The notes: generated by a model from the sequence alone, not told the origin. A stretch of 64,000 nucleotides of DNA from Nemertoderma westbladi (GCA_032718475.1 JAUCBJ010001185.1:1-64000), one strand, 5' to 3'; positions 11,735-25,004 are shown, counted from the stretch's first letter. Translations and numbers: made by a program.

Positions 11735-12170
11735 AAGGGCAGTGGTACGTCATTTTTGGTGCACCAAAATTAGGGCGTGGAACTATTTAAAATTTTCAAA
11801 ATTACGATATTCAGAAAATACTAAATCGTTTTCATTTCAACCCATTTTTATAGATTCTCTGGACCGCTGAATCGATTGAAAGTAATATTGAAGCCTCAAG
11901 TCTTAGTGGTACGTCATTAACCAAAATTAGGGCGTGGTACTTTTTCAAAATTAGAAGTAAGTGCCACTCCCTAATTATGGTGCACGAAAAATGTCGAACC
12001 ACTAAGTCTTCAGGCTTCTATGTTAATTTCAATCGATTCAGCAGTACAGAAAACCTATAAAAATGCGTTGAAATCAAAACTTGGGGACATTTTACCGAAT
12101 ATCGTATTTTTCCAAAATTTGAAATGTCATGCTCACTTCTTAGGTGCACGAAAAATAGCATCAAGTGCAA
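11735..12170. repeat. Imperfect palindromic (fold-back) element
   Basis: The two halves are diverged inverted copies. Shared blocks in opposite orientation include TGGTACGTCATTTTT / AAAAATGTCGAACCA, a block around GCTGAATCGATTGAAA / TTTCAATCGATTCAGC, and CAACCCATTTTTATAG / CTATAAAAATGCGTTG. ATTAGGGCGTGG occurs once near the left end and again near the centre, so the hairpin is compound. It has no coding capacity. It is likely an old fold-back transposon or MITE; ends and target duplication are not resolved. Confidence 0.65.
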
Positions 12171-13079
12171 TTTTTGAAAATGGAATATAATCAAATTCGA
12201 TTCAGCGTCGTGAAAAACCTACTAAAGCTACCCAACAATGCCACACTATTTTACATACTTATATTAGATTTTACCTGGAAAGGTATTTTCACTTTGAAAC
12301 TTTTCCAATTCCTGTGAGTTTACAACACTTTTTCGTTCGCATGTTTTTTCAACTTTGCCGTGTTTTGGTTCGCAGCCTTTGTACCTTAAATTACAGGTGT
12401 AGTTGAAGTCCCAATTGAATAACTTAATCGTAGTAAAATTATTATTAGAACTCTACAACAAGTTATTGTAATTATAAATTATTATTACACGTTATCGTAA
12501 TACACGTTATACTGTGTACTATACACGTAATACACGTTATACACGCATCACAACGTTTTCTTGAAATGACTGCATTAATAGGTAGATAATATTCATTAAT
12601 AGATATCATTAAGAGATCATTACTAGATAGTAATTACAACCTACTAATTAAAGAAGCCTCATTATCTCCCGCCACCGACCCAAAATGTTCAGGGAACCTC
12701 ATTCCTTTTACTATTGTTTTAGTAACTACACGTAGGTGGTTCTATCTATTATATGTATTCATTTTTCTGCTGTTGTATACACAGTATGCCCCAATCAATA
12801 AAAAAAATCCGACCTAGAGACACATATAAAGTTAAATTCACAATTTTCCTATCAGCATTATTGAATGTTAACTTTTAAAACATAATTTAAACCTACCACC
12901 CAAATCGTTTCGTTTTTATTGGATAATTTAATTATCCTACTATAAGCTACAAGGTGCAGTAACACGGTTGGTTATGGTTTTTAAGTCAGCGTAGAGAAAC
13001 CTCTAGTATTCACTCCGTTGTTGTTGTTGTTGGTGTGTTGTTGTTAGTTTCTCGTTAAGTTTTGGTATTAAGGATTGAT
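12171..13079. other. AT-rich intergenic DNA
   Basis: No open frame of interest. It contains a local repeat of ACACGTTAT/TACACGTAATACACG near 12,485-12,545 and a (GTT)n microsatellite near 13,017-13,046. Confidence 0.6.
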
Positions 13080-13160
13080 ACGGCCCCAGTGGCTCAGTTG
13101 GCAGAGCGTGGGTCTTGGAATCTCTAGGTACCGAGTTCAATCCCCCATTCCGATGAATGG
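13080..13160 (+). ncRNA. tRNA-like sequence (SINE head or tRNA pseudogene)
   Basis: It has an internal pol III A box (GTGGCTCAGTTGGCAGAGCG) and a B box (GAGTTCAATCC) at tRNA-like spacing. The acceptor ends do not pair and the anticodon stem is poor, so it is not a functional tRNA gene. The 52/53 bp satellite starts 15-20 bp downstream, which suggests that the head belongs to a SINE whose tail expanded. Confidence 0.6.
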
Positions 13161-13175
13161 TTTTTTGTTGTAAGA

Positions 13176-16100
13176 TTGGTAGTAAGCCTATTCATGGAGA
13201 CAGTTCATGCGTTAGTAGACGCGGACCTTTGGTAGTAAGCCTATTCATGGAGACAGTTCATGCGTTAGTAGACACGGGCCTTTGGTAGTAAGCCTATTCA
13301 TGGAGACAGTTCATGCGTTAGTAGACGCGGACCTTTGGTAGTAAGCCATTCAAGGAGACAGTTCATGCGTTAGTAGACGCGGACCTTTGGTAGTAAGCCA
13401 TTCAAGGAGACAGTTCATGCGTTAGTAGACGCGGACCTTTGGTAGTAAAGCCATTCAAGGAGACAGTTCATGCGTTAGTAGACGCGGACCTTTGTTAGTA
13501 AGCCATTCAAGGAGACAGTTCATGCGTTAGTAGACGCGGACCTTTGGTAGTAAAGCCATTCAAGGAGACAGTTCATGCGTTAGTAGACGCGGACCTTTGG
13601 TAGTAAGCCATTCAAGGAGACAGTTCATGCGTTAGTAGACGCGGACCTTTGTTAGTAAGCCATTCATGGAGACAGTTCATGCGTTAGTAGACGCGGACCT
13701 TTGGTAGTAAGCCATTCAAGGAGACAGTTCATGCGTTAGTAGACGCGGACCTTTGGTAGTAAAGCCATTCAAGGAGACAGTTCATGCGTTAGTAGACGCG
13801 GACCTTTGGTAGTAAAGCCATTCAAGGAGACAGTTCATGCGTTAGTAGACGCGGACCTTTGGTAGTAAGCCATTCATGGAGACAGTTCATGCGTTAGTAG
13901 ACGCGGACCTTTGGTAGTAAGCCATTCAAGGAGACAGTTCATGCGTTAGTAGACGCGGACCTTTGGTAGTAAAGCCATTCAAGGAGACAGTTCATGCGTT
14001 AGTAGACGCGGACCTTTGGTAGTAAAGCCATTCAAGGAGACAGTTCATGCGTTAGTAGACGCGGACCTTTGGTAGTAAGCCATTCATGGAGACAGTTCAT
14101 GCGTTAGTAGACGCGGACCTTTGGTAGTAAGCCATTCAAGGAGACAGTTCATGCGTTAGTAGACGCGGACCTTTGGTAGTAAAGCCATTCAAGGAGACAG
14201 TTCATGCGTTAGTAGACGCGGACCTTTGGTAGTAAAGCCATTCAAGGAGACAGTTCATGCGTTAGTAGACGCGGACCTTTGGTAGTAAGCCATTCATGGA
14301 GACAGTTCATGCGTTAGTAGACGCGGACCTTTGGTAGTAAGCCATTCAAGGAGACAGTTCATGCGTTAGTAGACGCGGACCTTTGGTAGTAAAGCCATTC
14401 AAGGAGACAGTTCATGCGTTAGTAGACGCGGACCTTTGGTAGTAAAGCCATTCAAGGAGACAGTTCATGCGTTAGTAGACGCGGACCTTTGGTAGTAAGC
14501 CATTCATGGAGACAGTTCATGCGTTAGTAGACGCGGACCTTTGGTAGTAAAGCCATTCAAGGAGACAGTTCATGCGTTAGCAGACGCGGACCTTTGGTAG
14601 TAAAGCTATTCAAGGAGACAGTTCATGCGTTAGTAGACGCGGACCTTTGGTAGTAAAGCCATTCAATGAGACAGTTCATGCGTTAGTAGACGCGGACCTT
14701 TGGTAGTAAAGCCATTCAAGGAGACAGTTCATGCGTTAGTAGACGCGGACCTTTGGTAGTAAAGCCATTCAAGGAGACAGTTCATGCGTTAGTAGACGCG
14801 GACCTTTGGTAGTAAAGCCATTCAAGGAGACAGTTCATGCGTTAGTAGACGCGGACCTTTGGTAGTAAAGCCATTCAAGGAGACAGTTCATGCGTTAGTA
14901 GACGCGGACCTTTGGTAGTAAAGCCATTCAAGGAGACAGTTCATGCGTTAGTAGACGCGGACCTTTGGTAGTAAAGCCATTCAAGGAGACAGTTCATGCG
15001 TTAGTAGACGCGGACCTTTGGTAGTAAAGCCATTCAAGGAGACAGTTCATGCGTTAGTAGACGCGGACCTTTGGTAGTAAGCCATTCAAGGAGACAGTTC
15101 ATGCGTTAGTAGACGCGGACCTTTGGTAGTAAAGCCATTCAAGGAGACAGTTCATGCGTTAGTAGACGCGGACCTTTGGTAGTAAAGCCATTCAAGGAGA
15201 CAGTTCATGCGTTAGTAGACGCGGACCTTTGGTAGTAAAGCCATTCAAGGAGACAGTTCATGCGTTAGTAGACGCGGACCTTTGGTAGTAAAGCCATTCA
15301 AGGAGACAGTTCATGCGTTAGTAGACGCGGACCTTTGGTAGTAAAGCCATTCAAGGAGACAGTTCATGCGTTAGTAGACGCGGACCTTTGGTAGTAAAGC
15401 CATTCAAGGAGACAGTTCATGCGTTAGTAGACGCGGACCTTTGGTAGTAAAGCCATTCAAGGAGACAGTTCATGCGTTAGTAGACGCGGACCTTTGGTAG
15501 TAAAGCCATTCAAGGAGACAGTTCATGCGTTAGTAGACGCGGACCTTTGGTAGTAAAGCCATTCAAGGAGACAGTTCATGCGTTAGTAGACGCGGACCTT
15601 TGGTAGTAAAGCCATTCAAGGAGACAGTTCATGCGTTAGTAGACGCGGACCTTTGGTAGTAAAGCCATTCAAGGAGACAGTTCATGCGTTAGTAGACGCG
15701 GACCTTTGGTAGTAAGCCATTCAAGGAGACAGTTCATGCGTTAGTAGACGCGGACCTTTGGTAGTAAAGCCATTCAAGGAGACAGTTCATGCGTTAGTAG
15801 ACGCGGACCTTTGGTAGTAAAGCCATTCAAGGAGACAGTTCATGCGTTAGTAGACGCGGACCTTTGTTAGTAAGCCATTCATGGAGACAGTTCATGCGTT
15901 AGTAGACGCGGACCTTTGGTAGTAAGCCATTCAAGGAGACAGTTCATGCGTTAGTAGACGCGGACCTTTGGTAGTAAAGCCATTCAAGGAGACAGTTCAT
16001 GCGTTAGTAGACGCGGACCTTTGGTAGTAAAGCCATTCAAGGAGACAGTTCATGCGTTAGTAGACGCGGACCTTTGGTAGTAAGCCATTCAAGGAGACAG

Positions 16101-18287
16101 TTCATGCGTTAGTAGACGCGGACCTTTGGTAGTAAGCCATTCAAGGAGACAGTTCATGCGTTAGTAGACGCGGACCTTTGGTAGTAAAGCCATTCAAGGA
16201 GACAGTTCATGCGTTAGTAGACGCGGACCTTTGGTAGTAAAGCCATTCAAGGAGACAGTTCATGCGTTAGTAGACGCGGACCTTTGGTAGTAAGCCATTC
16301 ATGGAGACAGTTCATGCGTTAGTAGACGCGGACCTTTGGTAGTAAGCCATTCAAGGAGACAGTTCATGCGTTAGTAGACGCGGACCTTTGGTAGTAAAGC
16401 CATTCAAGGAGACAGTTCATGCGTTAGTAGACGCGGACCTTTGGTAGTAAAGCCATTCAAGGAGACAGTTCATGCGTTAGTAGACGCGGACCTTTGGTAG
16501 TAAGCCATTCATGGAGACAGTTCATGCGTTAGTAGACGCGGACCTTTGGTAGTAAAGCCATTCAAGGAGACAGTTCATGCGTTAGTAGAGGCGGACCTTT
16601 GGTAGTAAAGCCATTCAAGGAGACAGTTCATGCGTTAGTAGACGCGGACCTTTGGTAGTAAAGCCATTCAAGGAGACAGTTCATGCGTTAGTAGACGCGG
16701 ACCTTTGGTAGTAAAGCCATTCAAGGAGACAGTTCATGCGTTAGTAGACGCGGACCTTTGGTAGTAAAGCCATTCAAGGAGACAGTTCATGCGTTAGTAG
16801 ACGCGGACCTTTGGTAGTAAAGCCATTCAAGGAGACAGTTCATGCGTTAGTAGACGCGGACCTTTGGTAGTAAAGCCATTCAAGGAGACAGTTCATGCGT
16901 TAGTAGACGCGGACCTTTGGTAGTAAGCCATTCAAGGAGACAGTTCATGCGTTAGAAGACGCGGACCTTTGGTAGTAAAGCCATTCAAGGAGACAGTTCA
17001 TGCGTTAGTAGACGCGGACCTTTGGTAGTAAAGCCATTCAAGGAGACAGTTCATGCGTTAGTAGACGCGGACCTTTGGTAGTAAGCCATTCAAGGAGACA
17101 GTTCATGCGTTAGTAGACGCGGACCTTTGGTAGTAAAGCCATTCAAGGAGACAGTTCATGCGTTAGTAGACGCGGACCTTTGGTAGTAAAGCCATTCAAG
17201 GAGACAGTTCATGCGTTAGTAGACGCGGACCTTTGGTAGTAAGCCATTCAAGGAGACAGTTCATGAGCTAGTAGACGCGGACCTTTGGTAGTAAAGCCAT
17301 TCAAGGAGACAGTTCATGCGTTAGTAGACGCGGACCTTTGGTAGTAAAGCCATTCAAGGAGACAGTTCATGCGTTAGTAGACGCGGACCTTTGGTAGTAA
17401 GCCATTCAAGGAGACAGTTCATGCGTTAGTAGACGCGGACCTTTGGTAGTAAAGCCATTCAAGGAGACAGTTCATGCGTTAGTAGACGCGGACCTTTGGT
17501 AGTAAAGCCATTCAAGGAGACAGTTCATGCGTTAGTAGACGCGGACCTTTGGTAGTAAGCCATTCAAGGAGACAGTTCATGAGTTAGTAGACGCGGACCT
17601 TTGGTAGTAAAGCCATTCAAGGAGACAGTTCATGCGTTAGTAGACGCGGACCTTTGGTAGTAAAGCCATTCATGGAGACAGTTCATGCGTTAGTAGACGC
17701 GGACCTTTGGTAGTAAGCCATTCAAGGAGACAGTTCATGCGTTAGTAGACGCGGACATTTGGTAGTAAGCCATTCAAGGAGACAGTTCATGCGCTAGTAG
17801 ACGCGGACCTTTGGTAGTAAAGCCATTCAAGGAGACAGTTCATGCGTTAGTAGACGCGGACCTTTGGTAGTAAAGCCATTCAAGGAGACAGTTCATGCGT
17901 TAGTAGACGCGGACCTTTGGTAGTAAAGCCATTCAAGGAGACAGTTCATGCGTTAGTAGACGCGGACCTTTGGTAGTAAGCCATTCAAGGAGACAGTTCA
18001 TGCGTTAGTAGACGCGGACCTTTGGTAGTAAAGCCATTCAAGGAGACAGTTCATGCGTTAGTAGACGCGGACCTTTGGTAGTAAAGCCATTCAAGGAGAC
18101 AGTTCATGCGTTAGTAGACGCGGACCTTTGGTAGTAAGCCATTCAAGGAGACAGTTCATGCGTTAGTAGACGCGGACCTTTGGTAGTAAGCCATTCAAGG
18201 AGACAGTTCATGCGCTAGTAGATGCGGACCTTTGGTAGTAAGCCATTCAAGGAGACAGTTCATGCGCTAGTAGACGCGGACATTTGC
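13176..18287 (+). repeat. 52/53 bp satellite, about 97 units
   Basis: Units read TTGGTAGTAA(A)GCCATTCAAGGAGACAGTTCATG... and end in GTTAGTAGACGCGGACC. Length classes are 52 bp (TAAGCC) and 53 bp (TAAAGCC); the first units instead have GCCTATTCATGG. Units are nearly identical to each other. A CATGG variant recurs every 210 bp (near 13,860, 14,070, 14,280 and 14,490), showing a four-unit higher-order repeat. Divergence rises at the right end (GCGCTAG, GACATTTG). No coding frame spans it. Confidence 0.97.
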
Positions 18288-21200
18288 GCGATTTCGCGCT
18301 TGTTCTATTAGATAGGACTGATAATAGATCTGTTGCAACAAAGAGTTAAACGAGCTAGATGTACTAGAGCATAATATAGATTTACTAAAACATGTTAAAT
18401 GCTAAATATAATTAATAATTACCACTATAATTACTGTTCTAGAATAAATAATGCGAAATCGACAGAATAAACCTACAGTAGATCGTAGATTTGATATAAC
18501 TAATTACATCATTGTGTGCAAAGTAGCATTTTGCAGCGTTAGAATTCCCAGAATAATGTAACAAAATACATATTGTCCTCATTATTGTCCGCGAATGTGG
18601 AAATTAAGTATTCATTGTCCGTACAGTAGTTTTGCGGACAAAAAAATGGATATTTTAAAGAAAATGGCTTTATTTTCTTTATAAACACTCGCATGTATAA
18701 TTGATCTCGCTCGCTACAGCTCGCTCGGCAAATTATACAACTCGGGTGTCATGGAAATAATGCGATATATTATTTTCGAAGAAAGATATATTGAGAAAAG
18801 TTGTTTAATGAAGCTGACACACCCGATGTAAATAATATAAATCAAAAAAGTTATTAGCCAGTACCGGTAACAGTTTTTATTAATATCACAGTAAAAAATA
18901 GAATTTATTAGCATATAGTAAAATAATTAACACAGTAAAATACTTTATTAAATTAAAATACAGTATATAAAAAAACCCAATGGAATTCGCCCTAATGGCC
19001 TTTCAGCGGAAAAAATTTAAAATGGCATTAAAATTACTGTGTATAAGAGTTATATAAGATAAGAGGATCCTATTCTAATATATATGTAAGTAGCTATAGT
19101 TCCATTGTTTGAAATGTTACTGGCTAATAAACTTTTGCCGAAGTAATAAATAGCTAATATTTTCCCTCCCTAGGCGATATATAATAGGCCTATCCTTTGG
19201 TGGCCGACGCTGATGCACAGTGGAAACTGCACAACCGGAAGAAAATCATGATTCACTAAAATATAGATCATTTATATAGATCAATAACCACTTACATTTT
19301 TATGATAGATGTTTGTGACATAGCCAATGCAACCATTATATGACTAGACATCGTCACCATATATTTTTAACGGTTAATCTACAACGCTCCAATTTATATT
19401 CCAGAATATATTACAGTACTGTTCCTTTGGTTTTAAAATAAGTACTCCAATTATTATTTAGAAAAAATAACACAAAATTCTGAGGAATAAGGCACATTTT
19501 TTTCACTTCTTATTTTAATAAATAAAAATTAAAAATACAATTTAGGCATGCATGTACAGTAACATGTTTCAATTTTGGTGTAGTGTTCACCCTTGGGACT
19601 TAGTGTGGCACCCTTCCTGCCTTATAGATAAGAGCCAAGAGAGAGGAGCATGGGAGGGAATAAATTATCTCCGCGGATATTGCGCCGGCTAGGTTCCTCC
19701 GCGGCATAATAAATAAAACTAAATCCTTTTCATTGCATTCACATAACGACATATCACCGAAGGTAGTGAGTTCGGGGTGTTTCGTTTAAGCTGCATGAAT
19801 AGACTAGCCAGGGCGTATCTCTGCATTAATGCATCCTTAACTGGTAGATGAATAGCAGTATCCTCTGGGGAGTATAGTTCTGGGTGGACCACACTGGAAA
19901 TAAGTCGTACCTGCAATAAATCCCTCGTCTGCCGCATGAAGATAATTACGCATTTTTTTTGGCTACACGTCAGTATTCCATTACTTAGGGGAAAAAGTAG
20001 AGCATTTTTTTCACTATTATCAAGGCATTAATTAGTTTAAAGAGATTTTGTATTGTTAAATAAATAAATCTAAATTTCGGCAAATAAAATGAAGCTGGTA
20101 CAATTTTTTATGGAAAAATATATATTTTCCCCTTTTTTTAAATATTAAAGCTTTTTTTTAAATGTCCCATTTTTTATTATTATTATTATTAGGGCAATTG
20201 TTTACTCATTTGACCCTTTTTTATAATGTACCGCTAACGGTTCTACCGCTCTTTTGTATTTAGTAAATGCGCCATTGCATTGATAGTGTAGCACTACCTA
20301 CTGTATATAGATAGTACGATAGTAGTGTGATATAGGACTATTGCTTATACAGAAAGGCCAATAGTTTATTATGTTTTGATTAGAAAAGCCCGTCTCCGTA
20401 ACCTATGCTCATTTTCCACAATGGTAACAATATCGTTTATAATTTTAGATAGAAAAGCCCACCCATGTAACCTGATCATTTCCCTCAATTGGTAGGTAAC
20501 AACAACGTCTATTGTTTTGGTTAGAAAAGCTCGCCTCGGCATCCTGCTTCTTTGGTTTGAGTTAATAGCTTAATATCCTTTACTGTATGAATCACAGTCT
20601 GTATGTAGTTGCAGCATTATACAGTCTTTAATAAATTTAAAAAAAGGGTACAAAAAGAGCAATATAGAGGCCATAAAAGTAATTTCGAAAAGTAAGTGCT
20701 AAAATGAGTAAGAATGGGGGAAAATATGAGAGAAAATGAGTGACAAAAATTAACTGTTGTTGCTTGAACAACTATGAATAAGAACTAAGAAGATTGTATG
20801 TTCTTGGGTTGGATTGGTTCCTCAATAACTAGCGTATCAGCTGTTCCAATGAATATTGGATTCCTATTCGCTAATTAATCACGTGGAGTTTGAATCGAAA
20901 GTATTCGCACATGACAATCTGTATGATGCCATGCTAATCTACCGGGGTGACTTCGAAGGACGAACGTCAAGTTCAATTGTTGTAATTTCTGCATTTCCAA
21001 ATACAGAAATAGTTCTGTAGTTACCGTTAGGCATATAAGGCTTCTTGCCTCTTTCCCTGGACCGACTGGCTGACTGGACGCCGACAGACTTAAAACTTCA
21101 GTCTGCCTGTAGCTCAGGAGCTGTGTACAGGTGTAGTGCTGTAGCTGATTACAACCTAACAGCCTAACCAGCTAACTTAGGACCGTTTCGGTATAGATCG

Positions 21201-22002
21201 GTACCGGTCTGCCGGTACAGCGGTAAGTGCTCTGAGCAGTCTGGCAGCGGTGGGGTGGCAGGGCAGTGTGCAGCCCGTAGGTCATAGGCAGATAGGTAGG
21301 GGCCTATGTAGGTAGGTATGTGTACCGCAGTACCGCGGTACCGTACCACCAGAGCACCATGCAGGCCATGCTGCCATGGAAATATTTCAGTCTGACAGTT
21401 ATTACTGTAGCTGATTAGGCCTGTACGTACACGCTTAGACGCTGCCCGGAGCGGCAGCCCGCATGGGGATTGCATTGGCTTGGCACTCGCAATCGCCACA
21501 TCCATCAGTCTGTCAGTCCATCCAGCCCCATCAGCCCATGCCTGCATGCTGCCATCTGGCTGTCTGGCCATGTCATTGCTGATTGCTGGCGCTGCATTGG
21601 CTGATTGGTCTGTTCTCTGGCAGTCTGGTTCTTGGTGGTGCTATGCTAACTTCTGTCTGACAGTCTGATGTATGGCCGCCCGGTCAGGTAGCCCTACTCA
21701 GCTACTGCTGTAACCTAACGCTGCTACCGGTACCGGCAGCGGCAGTGGCAGACCGGTCTAAGTAGAGTAGGTAGGCCTAATACAGTAATACAGACATTCC
21801 AGCATTCTGCAGTTCTGCTCATTTCTCAGTTTCTTGTCAGTTTGTCTGTTCAGCTGTTATCTCAGTAGGGCCTATCTGGCTATTAGCCTACCTACGGCTA
21901 CGGCTGTACGGTGTTGAACTGTCACACTGTCTTAAATTTGACTGAAGTCTGAACTGCTGAACTTCTTTGAAATACTAAAATAGGCCTACCGGTACCCGTA
22001 TT
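18288..22002. other. AT-rich intergenic DNA with scattered repeats
   Basis: I find no convincing gene; the longest frame, at 21,164-21,571 (minus), lies in sequence full of TACCGGTA-like words and has no domain. A block at 19,861-19,910 (TCCTCTGGGG...ACCACACTGGAAATAA) recurs at 59,527-59,575, so it is part of a dispersed repeat. (ATT)n lies near 20,172-20,190. A motif with TAGAAAAGCCC is repeated three times at 20,380-20,530. Confidence 0.6.
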
Positions 22003-23062
22003 CGAGATATCTGGGATAGAAGATACTGGCTTCGATATATCGCGATATCAGTAAAGGCAGAAAGGAGATGAAGTTTGGGGTTTGCATTCAAATTCAAATT
22101 CACAAAATTTTAATTGAGGAGGTATTTTTTATGATTATTGGACCTACTGATCAGTTTATAAGGCAACTTCAAGTCTCCGGAATGAAGACGGGACTCAAAT
22201 AAGCGACTCTGCGGTCTTTGCGTGATTACACGGCAGCACGGAATAGACTTATCGGTCATCGATCTGAGATCTTCAAAATGTATAATCTCCAGTTCTAGTG
22301 GTCGTACGACAGTACGAAGTTCATTTTGGGCTCATTCGAAAGCTCTTTTCTCAGAGACCAAAGTTACCATTTGGTTAGGCAAACTCTTGAACGCAAACTC
22401 TTGAGCAATCATAACTTGAACAAAATTTGCAAGGCATATTTTACCCAAATTCATGTTATGTTGCTTCACAAACATTTTATCTTAAATCAAATGGTAACTT
22501 TGTTATCTAAGAAAAGAGCTTTCGAATGAGCCTAAAACGAACTTCGTACGACCACTAGAAGTGGAGATTATACTTTTTGAAGATCTCCGATGACCGATAA
22601 GTCTATTCCGTGTAATCACGCAAAGACCGCAGAGTCGCTTATTCGAGTCCCGTCTTCATTCTGGAGACTTGAAGTTGTCTTATAAACTGACAAGTGGGTC
22701 CAATAATCATAAAAAAATACCTTCTTAATTAAAATTTTGTGCTCTTTCTCGTGGAGACATCCAATTGGCACCACTCTGCCACTGAGCACAGAAATTTGCA
22801 GAAATTGAATGCAAACCCCAAACTTCATCGCCTTTACCCAGTTACCGATAAGTAGGTCCAATAATCATAAAAAAATACCTTCTTAATTAAAATTTTGTGC
22901 TCTTTCCGTGGAGACATCCAATTGGCACCACTCTGCCACTGAGCACAGAAATTTGCAGAAATTGAATACAAACCCCAAACTTCATCGCCTTTACCGATAT
23001 CGCGATATATTCTGATATTGGAGCCAGTATCTTCTATCCCGAATATCTCGAAAACTAAGCAA
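22003..23062. repeat. 1.06 kb fold-back element with tandemly duplicated right arm
   Basis: The left arm (about 22,003-22,355) and right arm (about 22,500-23,060) are inverted copies. They share the GATATATCGCGATAT region near both ends, the GAAGTTTGGGGTTTGCATTC block, TAAGCGACTCTGCGG, and the block around CGAAAGCTCTTTTCT. The right arm has a second direct copy of about 155 bp (22,680-22,836 and 22,852-23,000). The centre holds AT-rich sequence and no transposase frame. Confidence 0.75.
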
Positions 23063-24233
23063 GATATGGCAGGGGAAACGGTTTCCATATTTGGATTCAG
23101 CATGAAATTCTGCATCAGATAGGATATGTTTCAAAAATTCGTCTTTTTGGTTAGAAAATGCGCTACCCCCCCCCCTTAAGGACACAGGGATAGGCCTAAC
23201 TGCCTTGCCTAATGATGCAGATATCTATAGACCTATTTTCCAGGTTGCAAATGAGGTGCAAATCCAAATGCAAAAATATTACATAATTGTCAATATTACA
23301 GCACCGTAGGCCTATATTAGGCCTACCGCTATGGCGCTACCGGTGTAGCAGAGAATTTCCACCCCCTAAAAATTCACCCCCCGGTAGTGTACTTTCTTTT
23401 CACCCCCTGGTCCTGGTTTGAATTCACTAGGGTATTTTAACCGGGGGTGAAACAACTCTCAGGCTCAGCTGATTTTTTAGTGAAATGTAACCCTGACTGA
23501 ACCTCCTTCAGTCTGTCAGTGTATTCTTACCCCTATGCCTGCATGCTGCCGTGATATTTTAAATTTTAATATAATTTAAATTCGATATAACAGTATAAGA
23601 ATTGGGATATTATGTTATATATCTCTGTATCTGTATGTCAGTATGTGTTATATATAAAATTAAAGCTAATTTTTGAGGTGAATATACACTTTTCCAGGTG
23701 AATATACGATGCCAGGTTACAGTTCATTTTTGCTATTTATTTTTTTTGTACTTCCAAAACGTACCCAATGTATCATTGTTAAAACGTGCCCAGTATTTGG
23801 GTACGTTTTTGTTTGGGTACGTTTTAACCAGGGTACGTTTTCACTTGTTCCCGTTAAATTTGCTTCTGTGATTATTCAGTTTTATTCGCTGAAGGTTTTT
23901 ATTTCCGTATATTAACTCTAGAACATTGCAATATTGTATGTATATAGATAGCTGTATTGTATTTTTTAGTAGGATCCGTCTGTCTGTGGTTGCAATATAA
24001 TGGCTCTCTCTGTGGGATTCGTGTTTTACAAATGGCCCCTTTTACAATTACGCTTCTCACACAATGCGTTGTGATTTTTGCACCCCATTTGCAGCCTTTG
24101 GTACTCGTAGTGCAGTGAAGAACTGGCATCAATGTACTGTTTATTGACTAATTAACCTCAGTTTTGTATCGCTTGCATAATAAGATAATACAGTTTTTTC
24201 TTTTCTCCTTTTTAATAAATATTAATTATAACA
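23063..24233. other. Intergenic DNA upstream of the SET-like gene
   Basis: No gene seen. 23,355-23,455 has repeated CACCCCC/GGGGGTGA words in both orientations. 23,755-23,850 repeats GGGTACGTTTT several times. The SET-like 5' UTR presumably lies in the last 100-200 bp; I see no clear TATA box. Confidence 0.55.
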
Positions 24234-25004
24234 ATGACGGCTCCTCCAGCGAAGATGTCAAAAACTGACAACGGTCCCTCAGTAGATACTGGCCACATTA
24301 TCGACGGGTCTGGGGACCACGAAACACACGACGCCATCGAGCAGATAGACGCTGTCCAGAACGAAATAGACAAGCTAAACGAACGGGCTTCAGAGGAAAT
24401 ACTCGCCGTCGAACAGAAATACAACAAAGAACGGCAACCCCTGTTCGAAAAGCGCGCGGAAATTATCGACAAAATACCGAACTTTTGGGTGACATCTTTT
24501 GTCAACCATCCTGTCTTCACGGACTTTCTCCACGAGGAAGACACAGAAGCTTTGCAATATCTCACCAAATTGGACGTGAAAGAATTCGAGGACGTGAAAT
24601 CAGGTTATAAAATATCGTTCGTCTTCAAAGCGAATCCTTTCTTCGAGGAATCAGTGCTGGAGAAATCGTTCCATCTCAACGAGATCGGGGAGCCCACATC
24701 CAAGTCGACGACGATTACCTGGAAGTCGGGGAAGGATCTAACGAAAGCGTCGAGTAACGCGAAGGCCGGAAGGAAGAGGCCGGTGGAAGAGCCGGAGAGC
24801 TTCTTCTGTTGGTTCGACGATAACAGCGAGGCGGCAGCTGACGAACTAGGGGAGGTTATCAAGGACGACATCTGGCCCAACCCCCTGCAATACTACCTAC
24901 AGGGCGAGGGTGATGAGTTAGACGACGACGAAGCTCTCGATGAGATAGAGGAGGAAGAGGAAGATGAAGAGCCCGATGAGGAAGATGAAGGAGAGGAAGG
25001 TTAG
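24234..25004 (+). CDS. SET: SET/I2PP2A/TAF-I-type histone chaperone (NAP family)
   Basis: SET proteins are nuclear NAP-fold histone chaperones that bind H3-H4, block histone acetylation as part of INHAT and inhibit PP2A. The 256-residue frame matches the family along its length: an N-terminal dimerisation helix at about 35-80 ([29 protein letters not shown]), [13 protein letters not shown], the earmuff domain ([50 protein letters not shown]), the signature [30 protein letters not shown], and a C-terminal acidic tail from about 226. The ATG at 24234 gives the expected N-terminus. It lies in one exon. Length and acidic tail are normal and no frame is broken. A candidate AATAAA is at 25,709-25,714, but the 3' end is uncertain. 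An expressed retrogene and an ancestrally intronless gene are both possible. Confidence 0.95.
   Translation: MTAPPAKMSKTDNGPSVDTGHIIDGSGDHETHDAIEQIDAVQNEIDKLNERASEEILAVEQKYNKERQPLFEKRAEIIDKIPNFWVTSFVNHPVFTDFLHEEDTEALQYLTKLDVKEFEDVKSGYKISFVFKANPFFEESVLEKSFHLNEIGEPTSKSTTITWKSGKDLTKASSNAKAGRKRPVEEPESFFCWFDDNSEAAADELGEVIKDDIWPNPLQYYLQGEGDELDDDEALDEIEEEEEDEEPDEEDEGEEG

Noticed and set aside
13080-13160. Functional tRNA gene
   Set aside because: A and B boxes are good, but the acceptor ends do not pair and the anticodon stem is poor.
13080-18287. CRISPR array
   Set aside because: The 52/53 bp units are contiguous and have no unique spacers; this is a eukaryotic satellite.
21164-21571. 135-codon minus-strand frame
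   Set aside because: It lies in DNA made of TACCGGTA-like words, has no recognisable domain and atypical composition; likely chance.
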